Positions 27,607 through 37,631 are shown, counted from the first letter of the stretch. The stretch: 64,000 nucleotides of DNA from Streptomyces zagrosensis (GCF_014203645.1 NZ_JACHJL010000002.1:62001-126000); one strand, 5' to 3'. Made by a program: numbers and translations. Notes: generated by a model not told the origin, from the letters alone.

Positions 27607-28521
27607 CTACGCCCAGCTCAGGCCCGTAAGGCGCTCGTACGCCTCCACGTACTTCGCCCGGGTCTGCTCGACGATCTCGGCCGGGAGCTGCGGCGGGGGC
27701 TGCTCGCTTGCCCGGTCCCAGCCGGAGGCCGGGGAGGTGAGCCAGTCACGGATGAACTGCTTGTCGAAGGACTGCTGGTCCCGACCCGGCTCCCACAGGT
27801 CCGCCGGCCAAAAGCGCGAGGAGTCCGGGGTCAGCACCTCGTCGGCGAGGACGAGGTGATCGCCATCGTGGCCGAACTCGAACTTCGTGTCCGCGAGGAT
27901 GATGCCCCGCTCACGGGCGACGTCGCGGGCCCTGCTGTACACGGCGAGAGTGGCCTGACGCAGCTCGGTGGCGGTCTCGGCGCCGACCTGGCGTGCGACC
28001 TCCTCGTAGCTGACGTTCTCGTCGTGCTCACCGACTGCGGCCTTGGTGGCCGGCGTGAAGATGGGGGCGGGCAGTTCGGAGCCGTTACGCAGGCCTTCGG
28101 GGAGGGCCAGGCCGCAGACGGTGCGGTTCGCCTCGTACTCGATCAGGCCCGAGCCGGCCAGGTAGCCGCGGGCGACGCACTCCACCGGGAGCATCTGTAG
28201 CGACTTGCACACCAGGGTGCGGCCCGCCCAGTCGTCGGGGGCGCCATCGGGCAGCTCGGCCGGGGTGTTGCAGGAGCGCAGGACGTGGCTGGGCATCAGG
28301 TCGGCAAGCTGGTCGAACCACCACAGGGAGAGCTGGGTGAGGACCCTGCCCTTGTCCGGGATCTCGGTGGGCAGCACCCAGTCGTACGCAGAGGTCCGGT
28401 CGCTGGCCACCATCACCAGCTCACCGGACGCGTTCTGGTAGAGATCGCGAACCTTTCCGGTGTGCAGATGCACCAGGCCCGACACCTGCGCGGGCTCGGG
28501 CTTCTCGACGAATCCGGACAC
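27607..28521 (-). CDS. purC: Phosphoribosylaminoimidazole-succinocarboxamide synthase
   Basis: SAICAR synthase joins aspartate to CAIR using ATP. It has 304 residues, the usual size. Seen are GLVHLHTGKVRDLYQ (ATP loop), MVASDRTSAYDWVLP, VECVARGYLAGSG and ILADTKFEFG, all family signatures. GTG 28521 has GGGAGGAA upstream and gives the typical N terminus VSGFVEKPEP; the frame is open further but not conserved. It is transcribed alone or after the dimethylformamidase-like gene 243 bases upstream. Confidence 0.97.
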   Translation of the reverse strand: MSGFVEKPEPAQVSGLVHLHTGKVRDLYQNASGELVMVASDRTSAYDWVLPTEIPDKGRVLTQLSLWWFDQLADLMPSHVLRSCNTPAELPDGAPDDWAGRTLVCKSLQMLPVECVARGYLAGSGLIEYEANRTVCGLALPEGLRNGSELPAPIFTPATKAAVGEHDENVSYEEVARQVGAETATELRQATLAVYSRARDVARERGIILADTKFEFGHDGDHLVLADEVLTPDSSRFWPADLWEPGRDQQSFDKQFIRDWLTSPASGWDRASEQPPPQLPAEIVEQTRAKYVEAYERLTGLSWA

Positions 28522-28647
28522 GGTTCCTCCCGGTGGTTGGTCCAAGAACCTCGATTCTCGCGTATCGGGCCATGAGCGGCAGACCTGGGCCCCTGCCACC
28601 GCACTCGGGATGCCCCGGCCGCCACGCTCGGCGGGCGCCCCGGCCGC

Positions 28648-28715
28648 CACGGTCGGCGGGTGCCTACGGACGGTCGGCGCCCACGGTCGGCAGGTGCCCA
28701 CGGAGGGTCGGCGCC
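28648..28715. repeat. 34-bp direct duplication upstream of purC
   Basis: Two adjacent 34-base units beginning CACGGTCGG (28648 and 28682) differ at only a few positions. They lie between purC and the next upstream gene. Confidence 0.6.
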
Positions 28716-28764
28716 CGTGCGCGGTCGAGCGCCGCGCCGAGCGGGTGGCCCGGGGCCCCGTGGG

Positions 28765-30354
28765 TCAGTCGCGTTTGCAGATGCGGTCCAGCAGGTTTGC
28801 CGTGGCCCGCTGGATTCTGGTGTCCACATGGCCGGGCCGATCGAGCCCGGGTGACCAGGCGAAGGTGCCGGACGCGAAGACCAGGGCGCCACTCGGCGCG
28901 CGGTACAGCGAGGTCTCCTGGTGGCGCAGCACGCCCTCGCTGTCTTGGTACGGGGAGTGCGCGAGCAGGATGCGGCGGATGTGCTGCGGCAGGCTCGTCC
29001 GCGGGAAGTAACGATCGGCCTCGCCGGCGACCAGGCCCGGCAGTTCGTCCCCTTCCCCGGCGCCCGTCGCCTCCCACAGCCAGTGGTCGGCGTTGCGCAC
29101 GACCAGCGGGGACGGCTCGGGCACTCGGCCCGCGTACTGGATGCCGATCAACTGCTGCTCAGGGCTGGCCATCTCACGCCAAAGCGCGGTCTTTCCGGGG
29201 CCGCGGCGCTTATGGCACGACAACAGCCGGTCGCTACCCGCCGGGGATGGGGTCAACACCACTTGCCAGTACATGGTGTTGGCGGAGAGGAAGACCAGCG
29301 AGGTGCCGCTGTCGCGGGCGCGTTCGGTCGCGCGGCGCATGGGAACGGACCAATATTCGTCGTGTCCGGGGAACACCAGGCCCCGATATTTCGTCGCATC
29401 GATGCGACCCGCGTGCAGATCGAGGGTGTTGGCGTAGGCGATGTCGTACCCGTAGCGCTCGGCCCAGCGGATGAAGTCGTAGGCGTGCCCGACGTGCAGC
29501 GGCAAGCCGGCACTCGCGTACGGGCGGTCAAAGGACAACGTGGTGGCCGCCTCCTCCTCACCGAGTAGCCGCCCCTTCTCATCCCACGCGTGGTAGAAAC
29601 TGGCGCCGGCCCTGCCGTCTTCGGGGTAGAGGTTGTACGCCTGCCAGGTGACATCGGGCAGCACGAGCAGCAAATCGGCCGGGTCCTGGTCGCGCACCGT
29701 GAACGGGATGTGGCTGCGGTGGTAGCCGTCGAGGGTGGTGAGGACCGCGACGTACGCGCCCACTTGCCAGTACGAGGGGACCTGGAGCCGCCAGGAGAGC
29801 CACCAATGGTGGCAGGAGACGGTGCGGTCGGCGGCGAGCGGGGTGGGTTGGACGATGCCGGCCAGGCGCGGACTGGTGGTGATCTTCGAGGCGTTCTCAC
29901 CGGCGTAGTGACCGATGCGGTAGATATCCACGCTGAACTCTTGGGGCGGGTTGACGGTCACCCGGAAGTCGATGGCTTCGCCTGGCGCCACGGCGCCGAC
30001 GGAGGCGAATCCTTTGATCTGCCGCTGCACGTCGTCGGCCATCCGGGGGCCGCTGCGGTGTCCCGCGCGGCCCATGCGGCGTGCGGCGGCGTACGCGCCC
30101 CAGCGGGCGTTCAACCGGCTGTCTGCCCCTTCCGCGCCCGCGGCGCCGGAGCCCGCGGCGTATGCGCGGGGCAGCGGGAAGGTGGTCGCGCCGGGCGCGT
30201 CCACATGGTCCACGTACCAGGGCACCACATGCCCGGTGTCGTCGAAGTAGTGCTCACTCCCCCGCAGCCAGGGCAGCGGGCCCTGGCCGAACGGGTCCGA
30301 GACGGCGTGTGCGAGGGCGCCGGACTCCCAGCGCCGGATGTGCTCCGTGCCCAC
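28765..30354 (-). CDS. N,N-dimethylformamidase large-subunit-like protein
   Basis: This 529-residue soluble protein resembles the C-terminal, catalytic-like part of dimethylformamidase beta subunits. An N-terminal beta-rich segment (EAIDFRVTVNPPQEFSVDIYRIGHY) precedes a Rossmann-like core (LLLVLPDVTWQAYNLYPEDG, YRGLVFPGHDEYWSVPMRR, LVFLSANTMYW). The GHDEYW motif and the tyrosine/glutamate set are characteristic. Streptomyces carry this as a core gene near purC, and its true substrate is not known to me. GTG 30354 is the furthest start and fits the family N terminus. No small subunit gene is adjacent. Confidence 0.8.
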   Translation of the reverse strand: MGTEHIRRWESGALAHAVSDPFGQGPLPWLRGSEHYFDDTGHVVPWYVDHVDAPGATTFPLPRAYAAGSGAAGAEGADSRLNARWGAYAAARRMGRAGHRSGPRMADDVQRQIKGFASVGAVAPGEAIDFRVTVNPPQEFSVDIYRIGHYAGENASKITTSPRLAGIVQPTPLAADRTVSCHHWWLSWRLQVPSYWQVGAYVAVLTTLDGYHRSHIPFTVRDQDPADLLLVLPDVTWQAYNLYPEDGRAGASFYHAWDEKGRLLGEEEAATTLSFDRPYASAGLPLHVGHAYDFIRWAERYGYDIAYANTLDLHAGRIDATKYRGLVFPGHDEYWSVPMRRATERARDSGTSLVFLSANTMYWQVVLTPSPAGSDRLLSCHKRRGPGKTALWREMASPEQQLIGIQYAGRVPEPSPLVVRNADHWLWEATGAGEGDELPGLVAGEADRYFPRTSLPQHIRRILLAHSPYQDSEGVLRHQETSLYRAPSGALVFASGTFAWSPGLDRPGHVDTRIQRATANLLDRICKRD

Positions 30355-31028
30355 GTTCGATCCCTCCCCTGCCTACCGCATCCGCGTGCGCGTCCGCACG
30401 ACTGCGCGCGTCGTGCTGGCGGATGGATGCGAACCGGGCCCGTACGGGAATACCTCACTCCCCGTTACCCGATGCGAAACGTTCCGTCCCACCGGCCGGC
30501 CGCCTGCTGGCCACCGCGCTTGCCCCTCCGGATGACAACAACCGATCCCAGCACATCACATTTCGCGCCCACACCATCACTGTTCGTCGCGGAATGACAT
30601 AGGGAACCGGCGGATCGATGCCCGGCGAGGCGTGCGCGCTGCGTTACTGAGAGTCGCGCCCCTGTGAAACCGCTTGCGGCCACCGCGCGGGCTGGGGGGC
30701 GCGCCGTTCTGCGGCGACCCGCGGGCACCGGAACGGTTGATGGGAGCGGAGCGATTGGTGGGGGTAAAGCGGCTGGTGGGGGGCCTGGACCGCGGTGGGC
30801 GCGGCGGCAGAGTCGATGGGGTGGGGTCCGCGTACCGCGCGCAGCCCGCACGGCGGGGGCGCCCTGGTGGTGCCCTCGGGGCAGTTGGTGGACACCACGG
30901 CGCGAGCCGGGGGCAGGAAGCAGCGGCGGGCGCCCCCTGCGGTACCTGGTGTAGCGGGTCACGCCCAGCAGTGGGGGTGAAGGTCAGACCAGTGAGGGGT
31001 GAGCCAGCGAGGGGGCTGGTAGGTGGAG
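30355..31028. other. Intergenic region, no gene seen
   Basis: About 670 bases lie between two minus-strand genes. The left third is AT-richer near 30530-30600 and probably holds the promoter of the dimethylformamidase-like gene. The rest is G-rich with shadow frames only. Confidence 0.5.
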
Positions 31029-33272
31029 TCAGACCAGGCGGATCGGCTTGTCCGGACGGACGCCGACGTCACCGAGCCAGGTGCGCAGCGGGTCCGGGTC
31101 GCCGTCCTCGATGAGGCTGAGCACGGGAGCGGCCAGGTCCGTCCGCCGGCGGCCGTCCACCAGGAGGACAGGCCCGTCGAGCCAGTCGAGACCGGGCGCG
31201 GCCCCCGCCGTGTCCACGGCAGCGCAACAGATCATTGCGGTGACATGGTCGGCGAGCAGCTCACGGCCCGTACGCGGTGGTTGCAGCGGGAACAGCGGCA
31301 CGATGCCGTCCAGCCATGGTTCTCCGGCCCCGCCCGTCCCAGGACCGGCCGCCGCGGGGCCCGCCGCCATGCCATCCGAAGCCGCCGTCTGGCGTTGCGC
31401 GGCCTCTTCACGGGCCAGCGCGGAGGTGAGCCGCGCGGCCAACCGCTCGGCCATCCCCTCCGGATCACCATCCGCCCCGCCGGGCACGCTCAGTCGGTCA
31501 AGGACCCGGTCCAGCGTGGGCTCGGCGCCGAGGTCGGGTACGTCAGATGCAAGACCGGGGGCGGCCGAGGGGCCCGTGCCAGGCAGCAGCGGGTGGGCAG
31601 GGCTGACCGGGTCGTAGGGGGCTGGGCTGGCGACGCGCCGCGGGAGGGTGTCCAGCGCGGTGTGCAGCCGGGCCGCCTCCGTGCGCCATTTTCGGTCCAC
31701 GACCTCCTCCGGATACTGGCCCCAATCGACCGGCGACCAATCCGGGCCCGGCGCCGAGGGGCCGCCGTGGAACAGGCGGGCCGCGAGCAGCGAGGTCGCC
31801 TCGTCGATGGCGCCCGGCTCCTCCAGGAGATCGCAGGCGGGCCGCTCGCCCAGGCGGGAGGCGAAGCCTTCCGCGAGCCGGTCGCGGCGGGACAGTTCGG
31901 TGAGGGCCGCCACCACGCCTGCGTCGAGCCGGGACGGCCAGCGGCCCATGCGCCAGGCGGGCAGCGCCACCCGGGTCAGCAACCGGTCCCAGCCCGCGTA
32001 CGCGAGGCCCACCTGCTCCTGAGCAACGATGCGCAGCCCGTAGTCCACGCCCTGTGCCCGCTGCGAGGCGGCGGCAGCCACGCCCCGTTCCATCTCGGCG
32101 GCGTGATCCCGGCAGGCTCGCAGCAGCATGCGGGCCACCCAGCCGACGAAGGCGAGTCCCGGCCGCCGCACGGCCCTGCCCAGGGCAGCCAGCGGCCCCG
32201 GCCGGCCGGGCGCTCGCAACCGCGCGCCGCCATCGGGCCCCGGCCCGCCATCGGCCACGCCGCCGTCCGTCCGATGCGGCGGCTCCGCCTCCCCCACGGC
32301 GTACGGATCGCTGGGAGCGGTGGCGTACGGGGCGGGGGCCGGTTCCTCCGCATACGGGGCGCGCGCCGGCTCCGCTTCGCGCGGGCCGGCCGCCGGGCTT
32401 GCACCGGCGGCCCAGCCGGGGTCCGCGTCCGGCTCCTGGTCAGCATCCGCCCCCGGGTACGAAGCCGGGTACGAAGCTGGGTAGGGGCCTGCGTCCGTGG
32501 GGGCGCCCGTAGGGGAATCCGTGTGGGTGTCCGTATCCGGGTACGGACACGTGTCCGTAAAAGTGTCCGTAAAGGTGTCTGCCATCGGGTGGTTGCCCCG
32601 TGCGGCAACCGCCGCGGCGGCGTCCAGGCCGCGCACGAAGCGGCGGGCGGCGGCGATGTCGGGGTGCGCGGCCGGGCCCGTGCCCGCTACTACCGGGGCG
32701 AGCAACGCGCGTAGCTCGGCGACTCGCATCCACCACAGGAACGGCGAGCCGATCACCAGCACCGGAGCCGTTGGCGTGCGGCGCTCGCGCCCGCCGCCTT
32801 GGGCCGAACCGTCCGCCCCGGCTCGCGCCCGCGCTCGGCGCGGTCGCTGGGCGCGGTGCGTACGGTCCTCAAGCCAGCTGTCGCAGTCAGGCGTGAGGGC
32901 TATGGCCGATGGCGGGGGCACATCGAGCTGGTCCGCTAGGTCGCGCACCAGCCGGTAGAGATCCGGAGCCCTCGCCTCCGCAATGGGCACGGTGGGGCTC
33001 AACGCGGGCCGCGCCCGTGCGATGACCGCCGTCACCCCCGCGGCCACCACAAGGGCCAGTGCCGCGACGCCGACCGCCACCCAGCGCGCCATCCGCCACC
33101 CAGCGCCCGAGCCGCCGATATGGCCGGTGGCGCCGCCCGCGATGAGCACGACGGCGACGGCGGCCGGCAGCAGCGCCACGGCCTGCGCAGTCCCGCGCAC
33201 CCGCAGCACCGCGAGGGCCCGCGCACGGGCTCCGGGCGTATTCGCTTCCGGATCTGCCATGAGTCTGATCAC
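31029..33272 (-). CDS. Membrane protein with M48-like region lacking HExxH
   Basis: This 747-residue protein has two N-terminal membrane segments (QAVALLPAAVAVVLIAGGA; ARWVAVGVAALALVVAAGV), then PDLYRLVRDLADQLDVPPPSAIALT and LVIGSPFLWWMRVAELRALLAPVVAG. This layout copies M48 metalloproteases, but the HExxH helix reads LLAPVVAG, so zinc and catalysis should be lost. A disordered repeat region follows (TFTDTFTDT, YPASYPASYPG), then a long helical C-terminal domain. It starts at GTG 33272; ATG 33260 is an alternative. I infer an inactive peptidase-like membrane protein of unknown role. Confidence 0.65.
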   Translation of the reverse strand: MIRLMADPEANTPGARARALAVLRVRGTAQAVALLPAAVAVVLIAGGATGHIGGSGAGWRMARWVAVGVAALALVVAAGVTAVIARARPALSPTVPIAEARAPDLYRLVRDLADQLDVPPPSAIALTPDCDSWLEDRTHRAQRPRRARARAGADGSAQGGGRERRTPTAPVLVIGSPFLWWMRVAELRALLAPVVAGTGPAAHPDIAAARRFVRGLDAAAAVAARGNHPMADTFTDTFTDTCPYPDTDTHTDSPTGAPTDAGPYPASYPASYPGADADQEPDADPGWAAGASPAAGPREAEPARAPYAEEPAPAPYATAPSDPYAVGEAEPPHRTDGGVADGGPGPDGGARLRAPGRPGPLAALGRAVRRPGLAFVGWVARMLLRACRDHAAEMERGVAAAASQRAQGVDYGLRIVAQEQVGLAYAGWDRLLTRVALPAWRMGRWPSRLDAGVVAALTELSRRDRLAEGFASRLGERPACDLLEEPGAIDEATSLLAARLFHGGPSAPGPDWSPVDWGQYPEEVVDRKWRTEAARLHTALDTLPRRVASPAPYDPVSPAHPLLPGTGPSAAPGLASDVPDLGAEPTLDRVLDRLSVPGGADGDPEGMAERLAARLTSALAREEAAQRQTAASDGMAAGPAAAGPGTGGAGEPWLDGIVPLFPLQPPRTGRELLADHVTAMICCAAVDTAGAAPGLDWLDGPVLLVDGRRRTDLAAPVLSLIEDGDPDPLRTWLGDVGVRPDKPIRLV

Positions 33273-33679
33273 CCCCTACTGCCCTGCGGTGAGTGCGACA
33301 GCGGACGCCGACGGCGTGCATACCCACCACTGTCGCACCGGCGACTGACACCGCAATGCCGGTGTCCGAAGGGACTCTCGCCTGCGCGAGGGGTCGCTGA
33401 GCCAGTTGCCGCAGAGCGTCTGCGCGGCACACTAGTTGGGGCCCGGGAAACACGTCACCCACATAGCGAGGCGCTCACTCGATGGAATGGCTTCACACAT
33501 CGGTAGGAACCATTCCGGTCAGATAGCGGAACCTCGCCCCGGAGTACCACAGCGGAGGCGGGCCGCCGCGCCGAAACCTCGGCAACCGAGACAGGAGCCG
33601 GCCAACGGGCCCTGCCCGCAGCGGCCAGCTCACGCAAGCGCCGGCCGGGTCGGCAGACCGATCGATACGGGCGCGAGCG
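33273..33679. other. Intergenic region between purD and the membrane protein
   Basis: No gene is supported in about 400 bases. It should carry the promoter of the membrane-protein gene. Confidence 0.5.
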
Positions 33680-34930
33680 TCACTGAGGGTGCGCCGCGCG
33701 GGCCGCGATGTCCGTCCTGTAGTGCGAGCCCTTCAGCGCGATCAGTTCCAACGCGCCGTACGCACGCCCCCGCGCCTTGGCCAGGTCCGAGCCGGTGGCC
33801 GTCACAGAGAGCACTCGCCCACCAGCGCTCACCACGTCGCCCGCGTCATTGCGCTGGGTGCCCGCGTGCAAAACGTACGCCTTCTCGCGCTCGGCGGCCT
33901 CGGCCAGACCCGTGATGGGGTCGCCGGTACGCGGCGTGCCGGGATAGTTGTGCGAGGCAATGACGACGGTGACCGCCGCGCCGTCGCTCCACCGCAACGG
34001 GGGCTCCATCTCCAGCGTGCCGGTCGCGGCCCGCAACAGCACGCCGGCGAGCGGTGTCTTGAGGCGGGCCAGTACGACCTGGGTCTCCGGGTCACCGAAG
34101 CGGGCGTTGAACTCGATGACCCGCACACCGCGCGAGGTGATGGCGAGCCCCGCGTACAGCAGACCGGCGAACGGCGTGCCCCGGTGGCGCAGTTCGTCCA
34201 CCGTGGGCTGAAGAACGGTGGCGAGCACCTCATCCGTGAGCTTGGGGTCCGCCCACGGCAGCGGCGAGTACGCGCCCATGCCGCCGGTGTTGGGGCCCTC
34301 GTCACCGTCGTAAGCGCGCTTGAAGTCCTGCGCCGGCTGAAGCGGGAGGACGGTCTCGCCGTCGGTGATGGCAAAGAGCGAGACCTCGGGGCCGTCGAGG
34401 AACTCCTCGATGACGACCCGGTCGCAGGCCAACGCATGCGCGCGGGCGACGGCGAGGTCGGGCGTGACCACGACGCCCTTTCCGGCCGCGAGCCCGTCGT
34501 CCTTGACGACGTACGGCGGGCCGAAAGCGTCCAATGCCTCATCGACCTCGGCCGCGTCGACACAGACGTAGCTACGCGCCGTGGGCACGCCCGCGGCGGC
34601 CATCACGTCCTTGGCGAACGCCTTGGACCCTTCAAGCTCGGCCGCAGCGGCGGACGGCCCGAAGCACGCGATGCCGCGTTCGCGCACCGCGTCGGCGACC
34701 CCGGCGACCAGCGGCGCCTCGGGGCCGACGATCACAAGGTCCGCGCCGAGCGTGCTGGCGAGCCCGGCAACCGCGGCACCATCGAGGACATCCACCGAGT
34801 GCTGCTCGGCGACCTCGGCGATGCCGGCATTGCCCGGCGCGCAGTGCAGGGCGGTGACGTCGGGGTCGAGAGAGAGTGAGCGGCACAGGGCGTGTTCGCG
34901 GGCGCCGCCGCCGATGACGAGGACCTTCAC
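33680..34930 (-). CDS. purD: Phosphoribosylamine-glycine ligase (GAR synthetase)
   Basis: GAR synthetase joins glycine to phosphoribosylamine in the step after PurF. It has 416 residues, typical length. Seen are the N-terminal [29 protein letters not shown], the ATP-grasp segments [13 protein letters not shown] and [13 protein letters not shown], the family motif [15 protein letters not shown], and RFGDPETQ. The start is ATG 34930. It appears monocistronic; the SLATT gene lies divergently about 670 bases away. Confidence 0.98.
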   Translation of the reverse strand: MKVLVIGGGAREHALCRSLSLDPDVTALHCAPGNAGIAEVAEQHSVDVLDGAAVAGLASTLGADLVIVGPEAPLVAGVADAVRERGIACFGPSAAAAELEGSKAFAKDVMAAAGVPTARSYVCVDAAEVDEALDAFGPPYVVKDDGLAAGKGVVVTPDLAVARAHALACDRVVIEEFLDGPEVSLFAITDGETVLPLQPAQDFKRAYDGDEGPNTGGMGAYSPLPWADPKLTDEVLATVLQPTVDELRHRGTPFAGLLYAGLAITSRGVRVIEFNARFGDPETQVVLARLKTPLAGVLLRAATGTLEMEPPLRWSDGAAVTVVIASHNYPGTPRTGDPITGLAEAAEREKAYVLHAGTQRNDAGDVVSAGGRVLSVTATGSDLAKARGRAYGALELIALKGSHYRTDIAARAAHPQ

Positions 34931-35603
34931 GGGCTCACCCTAAACGCCGCGGCCACGACTGCCCTAAACCCACGGTCCGGCCCCCGATCCCAGGGCCCGT
35001 GCGCAAGGGCGCCACAGGTGGCCCCCGCGCACCCGGTACGCGCCCCGATGCCCGCGCCGGCGCCCACCCCCGGCCCGTACGCCCCGCCCCTTACGCCCTG
35101 TACGCCCCGTCCCCTACACACCCGCTCGCACGCCCCTGCGTCGCGGCTTCCACTCGCCCCCACGCGCTCCCCGCCTGCTGCTCGATCACGGATCGCCGAT
35201 GACGGATCGCCGCTCGATCCGTAACAAGGTCGCGCCGCTGTCCGTTACGAGAGAGGCCGGGCTAGGGCGATCGAGGCGCGGAGGGTTGCCGGGCGATGCC
35301 TCACCGGGCGGCTGGCCACTCTTTCGAGTGAGAGCGACCCTGACCCGATATTCGACGTAACGCCGCTTCTAGCCCGATTCTGCGAGGGAAGGTCTCCATC
35401 CCGTGCGCTACGCCAGCCGTTCGGCGGTAGGAGGATGACTGAGCGTGGCCCAGTACAGACGCCGTCGTACCAACGCAGACATACAGATTTACGGGTTTAC
35501 GGGTTCACGGGTTTACGGGCTCACGGGCCTGGACGTCAGGCGACAGGCGATGGGCCGAAGAGCCAGTCAGTACGCAGCCAGCCATCACGCAGGGAGTGCA
35601 CGG
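34931..35603. other. Divergent region of purD and the SLATT gene
   Basis: A C-rich stretch (about 34970-35160) without genes is followed by a more balanced segment (35210-35430) likely to hold promoters. Five in-phase octamer repeats lie at 35488-35527. The frame starting at GTG 35445 runs through these repeats into the SLATT gene, but I consider that extension untranslated. Confidence 0.5.
35488..35527. repeat. Five tandem copies of an 8-bp unit TTTACGGG
   Basis: Units start at 35488, 35496, 35504, 35512 and 35520; the third and fifth read TTCACGGG and CTCACGGG. The array lies 77 bases before the SLATT start codon. Confidence 0.9.
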
Positions 35604-36665
35604 GTGAGTCAGCCGGAGATGCGACCGGAGGGGCTTCCGCGCGGCGAAGGCGGGGCGAACGGGACAGGCAGGGCAGGCGAGACAGGCGCGGCCGATGGGT
35701 CGGGTGGGTCCGGCTGCGGCCCAGGCACGCCAGGTGGCCCCGGCGGCCACGATGGTCACGGCAGTCCCGGCGGCCACGGTGGCTCCGGTGAACCCGGTGG
35801 GCCAGGCGACCCAGGCGACCCAGGGGCCGGCGGCGGTCCCTGGCCTCCGGGCCCCGACGACGGATCGCCGCACGAGCGGTGGCCGGGCGGGTGGTCCGGG
35901 CAGCAGGCCGGCGGCGTGCCCGGCGGCGGTGCGCCCAGCGGCGGTGTGCCCAGCCACGGTGTGCCCAGCCGCAAAGAAGCGCCGGACCGGCGGCCCGCCG
36001 ATCTGCTGGGGCGCCCGTTTCCGCTCGGCGACTGGGGCGAGCCGACGGAACGCCTCGAAGAGCTCTACCACTGGGCGCAGGACGGCGCGCTACGCGCTGC
36101 CAACTGGTATCTCGCCGACCGGGCCTGGAAGCGGCGCGCCGCCCGCACGCTGCGCACCGGTGCCGCGCTCGCGGCGACTGCGGCCGGCGTGCTCCCCCTG
36201 CTTGAGCTGACCGACACGCTCGGTGGCGGTGCCGCCTGGGGCTGCCTCTCGCTTGTCGCCGCCGTCGCCTGCCTGGCCTGTGATCGTTTCTTTGGCCTTA
36301 CCTCCGGCTGGATGCGGGACGTGGCCACGGCGCAAGCAGTGCAACGGCGGCTTGAGGCGCTTCAGTTCGACTGGGCTGTAGAGAACGTGCGCGAGGTGCT
36401 CGGCCCCACGGAAGGCACCGCGAGTGAGGCGGCGGAACGCTGTCTGGGAGTGCTGCGGCGCTTTTCGGACGACGTGACGGAGCTGGTACGGGCCGAAACA
36501 GCGGACTGGATGGTCCAATTCGGGTCGAGTGCCGCGCCGCTGTGTACGCAGTCGCTGGTGTGGAGCGCGCGCCCGGATGCCAGCGCCCCCACGAGTCGGC
36601 TGCTGATGCCGCCGGGCACCCGGCCCAACATGCCACGGCAGCGCCCACCGGAGTCTCCCCGCTGA
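35604..36665 (+). CDS. SLATT-domain two-transmembrane protein
   Basis: This 353-residue protein has a Gly/Pro-rich disordered N-terminal 130 residues. The conserved module follows: RPFPLGDWGEPTERLEELYHWAQDGA, two adjacent membrane helices (TGAALAATAAGVLPLLELT; WGCLSLVAAVACLACDRFFG), then SGWMRDVATAQAVQRRLEAL and a C-terminal helix pair. This is the SLATT pattern (SLOG-associating two-TM effector), predicted to be a pore-forming effector gated by nucleotide signals. The Streptomyces copy by purD is core. GTG 35604 has GGGAG upstream. No SLOG gene is adjacent; the only one in view is at 8.4 kb. Confidence 0.8.
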   Translation: MSQPEMRPEGLPRGEGGANGTGRAGETGAADGSGGSGCGPGTPGGPGGHDGHGSPGGHGGSGEPGGPGDPGDPGAGGGPWPPGPDDGSPHERWPGGWSGQQAGGVPGGGAPSGGVPSHGVPSRKEAPDRRPADLLGRPFPLGDWGEPTERLEELYHWAQDGALRAANWYLADRAWKRRAARTLRTGAALAATAAGVLPLLELTDTLGGGAAWGCLSLVAAVACLACDRFFGLTSGWMRDVATAQAVQRRLEALQFDWAVENVREVLGPTEGTASEAAERCLGVLRRFSDDVTELVRAETADWMVQFGSSAAPLCTQSLVWSARPDASAPTSRLLMPPGTRPNMPRQRPPESPR

Positions 36666-36807
36666 CCGGACTCGGCCGCGTACCACTCCTCCGAAAACTC
36701 CAAAAACCCCGAGACTTCCGAAAACCAAGTGGTTCGTCGGACGGGCAGTTCGCCGGCCCGTGGGACCGGCCGTGCGAGCCGCACCCGGCCACCCCTGCGG
36801 GCGGCGC

Positions 36808-37458
36808 TCAACTGAAGACGATCATCGAGCCCTGACCCAGGCTGCGGGTCGCGGCGGCGTGCAGCGACAGCCATACGTGCCGTTCTCGGGCGAACGGGCT
36901 GTCCTCGTACGGAATCGGGGCCGCCGGCTCCTCCAGATCGGTGGGCCGGATCGGCGGGGCGGGTGGCGCGGGCGGGTTGGCCGGATCTATGCCCAAGGAC
37001 GGGCCGACCTCCAGCAGTTCCCGCAGCAGACCATGGCTTGAACCGAGGGGCCCACCTCCTTCGAGGAGGCCGTCGTTGGACAGCGGGCTGGTGAAGTCAA
37101 CCGGAACGTACGCCCCGGCGTGGTCGTAGTGCCAGACCAAATGTGACTGTTGCGCCGTACTCTCGAACATCTCCAGCAACTGTTCGTAGTCACCCCCGAG
37201 TTCACCGATCGGGGTCACTTCGAGTCCGCAAACCCGCAACAGATAGGCGCGGCGCAGATAGTGCAAGGCGTCATAGTCGAACCCTGCGATCGGCGCTACC
37301 GCGCCGGAGAGTCCGGGTGTGTAGCCGAAGACGGGCACCGGGGGCAGTCCGGCTTCGTCAAGTGCCTGGTCGTACGCGGCGATCTCCTCCGCGAACGGGT
37401 TGTCGGGACTGTGGCACAGCACATCGACGAGCGGGACCAGCCAGAGGTCACATGCCAC
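36808..37458 (-). CDS. Hypothetical protein
   Basis: This 216-residue protein starts MACDLWLVPLVDVLCHSPDNPFAEE. It contains two alpha/beta-looking halves and a Pro-rich linker (PANPPAPPAPPIRP), and ends with a short conserved-looking segment (SPFARERHVWLSLHAAA). No signal peptide, membrane helix or known motif is present. It is convergent with the SLATT gene. The function is not recognised. Confidence 0.75.
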   Translation of the reverse strand: MACDLWLVPLVDVLCHSPDNPFAEEIAAYDQALDEAGLPPVPVFGYTPGLSGAVAPIAGFDYDALHYLRRAYLLRVCGLEVTPIGELGGDYEQLLEMFESTAQQSHLVWHYDHAGAYVPVDFTSPLSNDGLLEGGGPLGSSHGLLRELLEVGPSLGIDPANPPAPPAPPIRPTDLEEPAAPIPYEDSPFARERHVWLSLHAAATRSLGQGSMIVFS

Positions 37459-37631
37459 GTGTACTCACTCTCGTTGGCGGCGGTCGAGCCAGCGTAATGC
37501 CCGGCCACCGCTGCGCGAAGGGTGCCGTACGTGATCGGATGCGCATTCCCCGGCCCGCAGGTGCGACGCCAGGGCTTGCAGCGACCTGCGGGGCGGATGG
37601 GCGCGAGACTCAAGAGTCCCGAGCAGCGCGC

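Noticed and set aside
27133..28200. Plus-strand frame through the second tRNA-Gly into purC
   Set aside because: It reads across a tRNA, its terminator and the antisense of purC.
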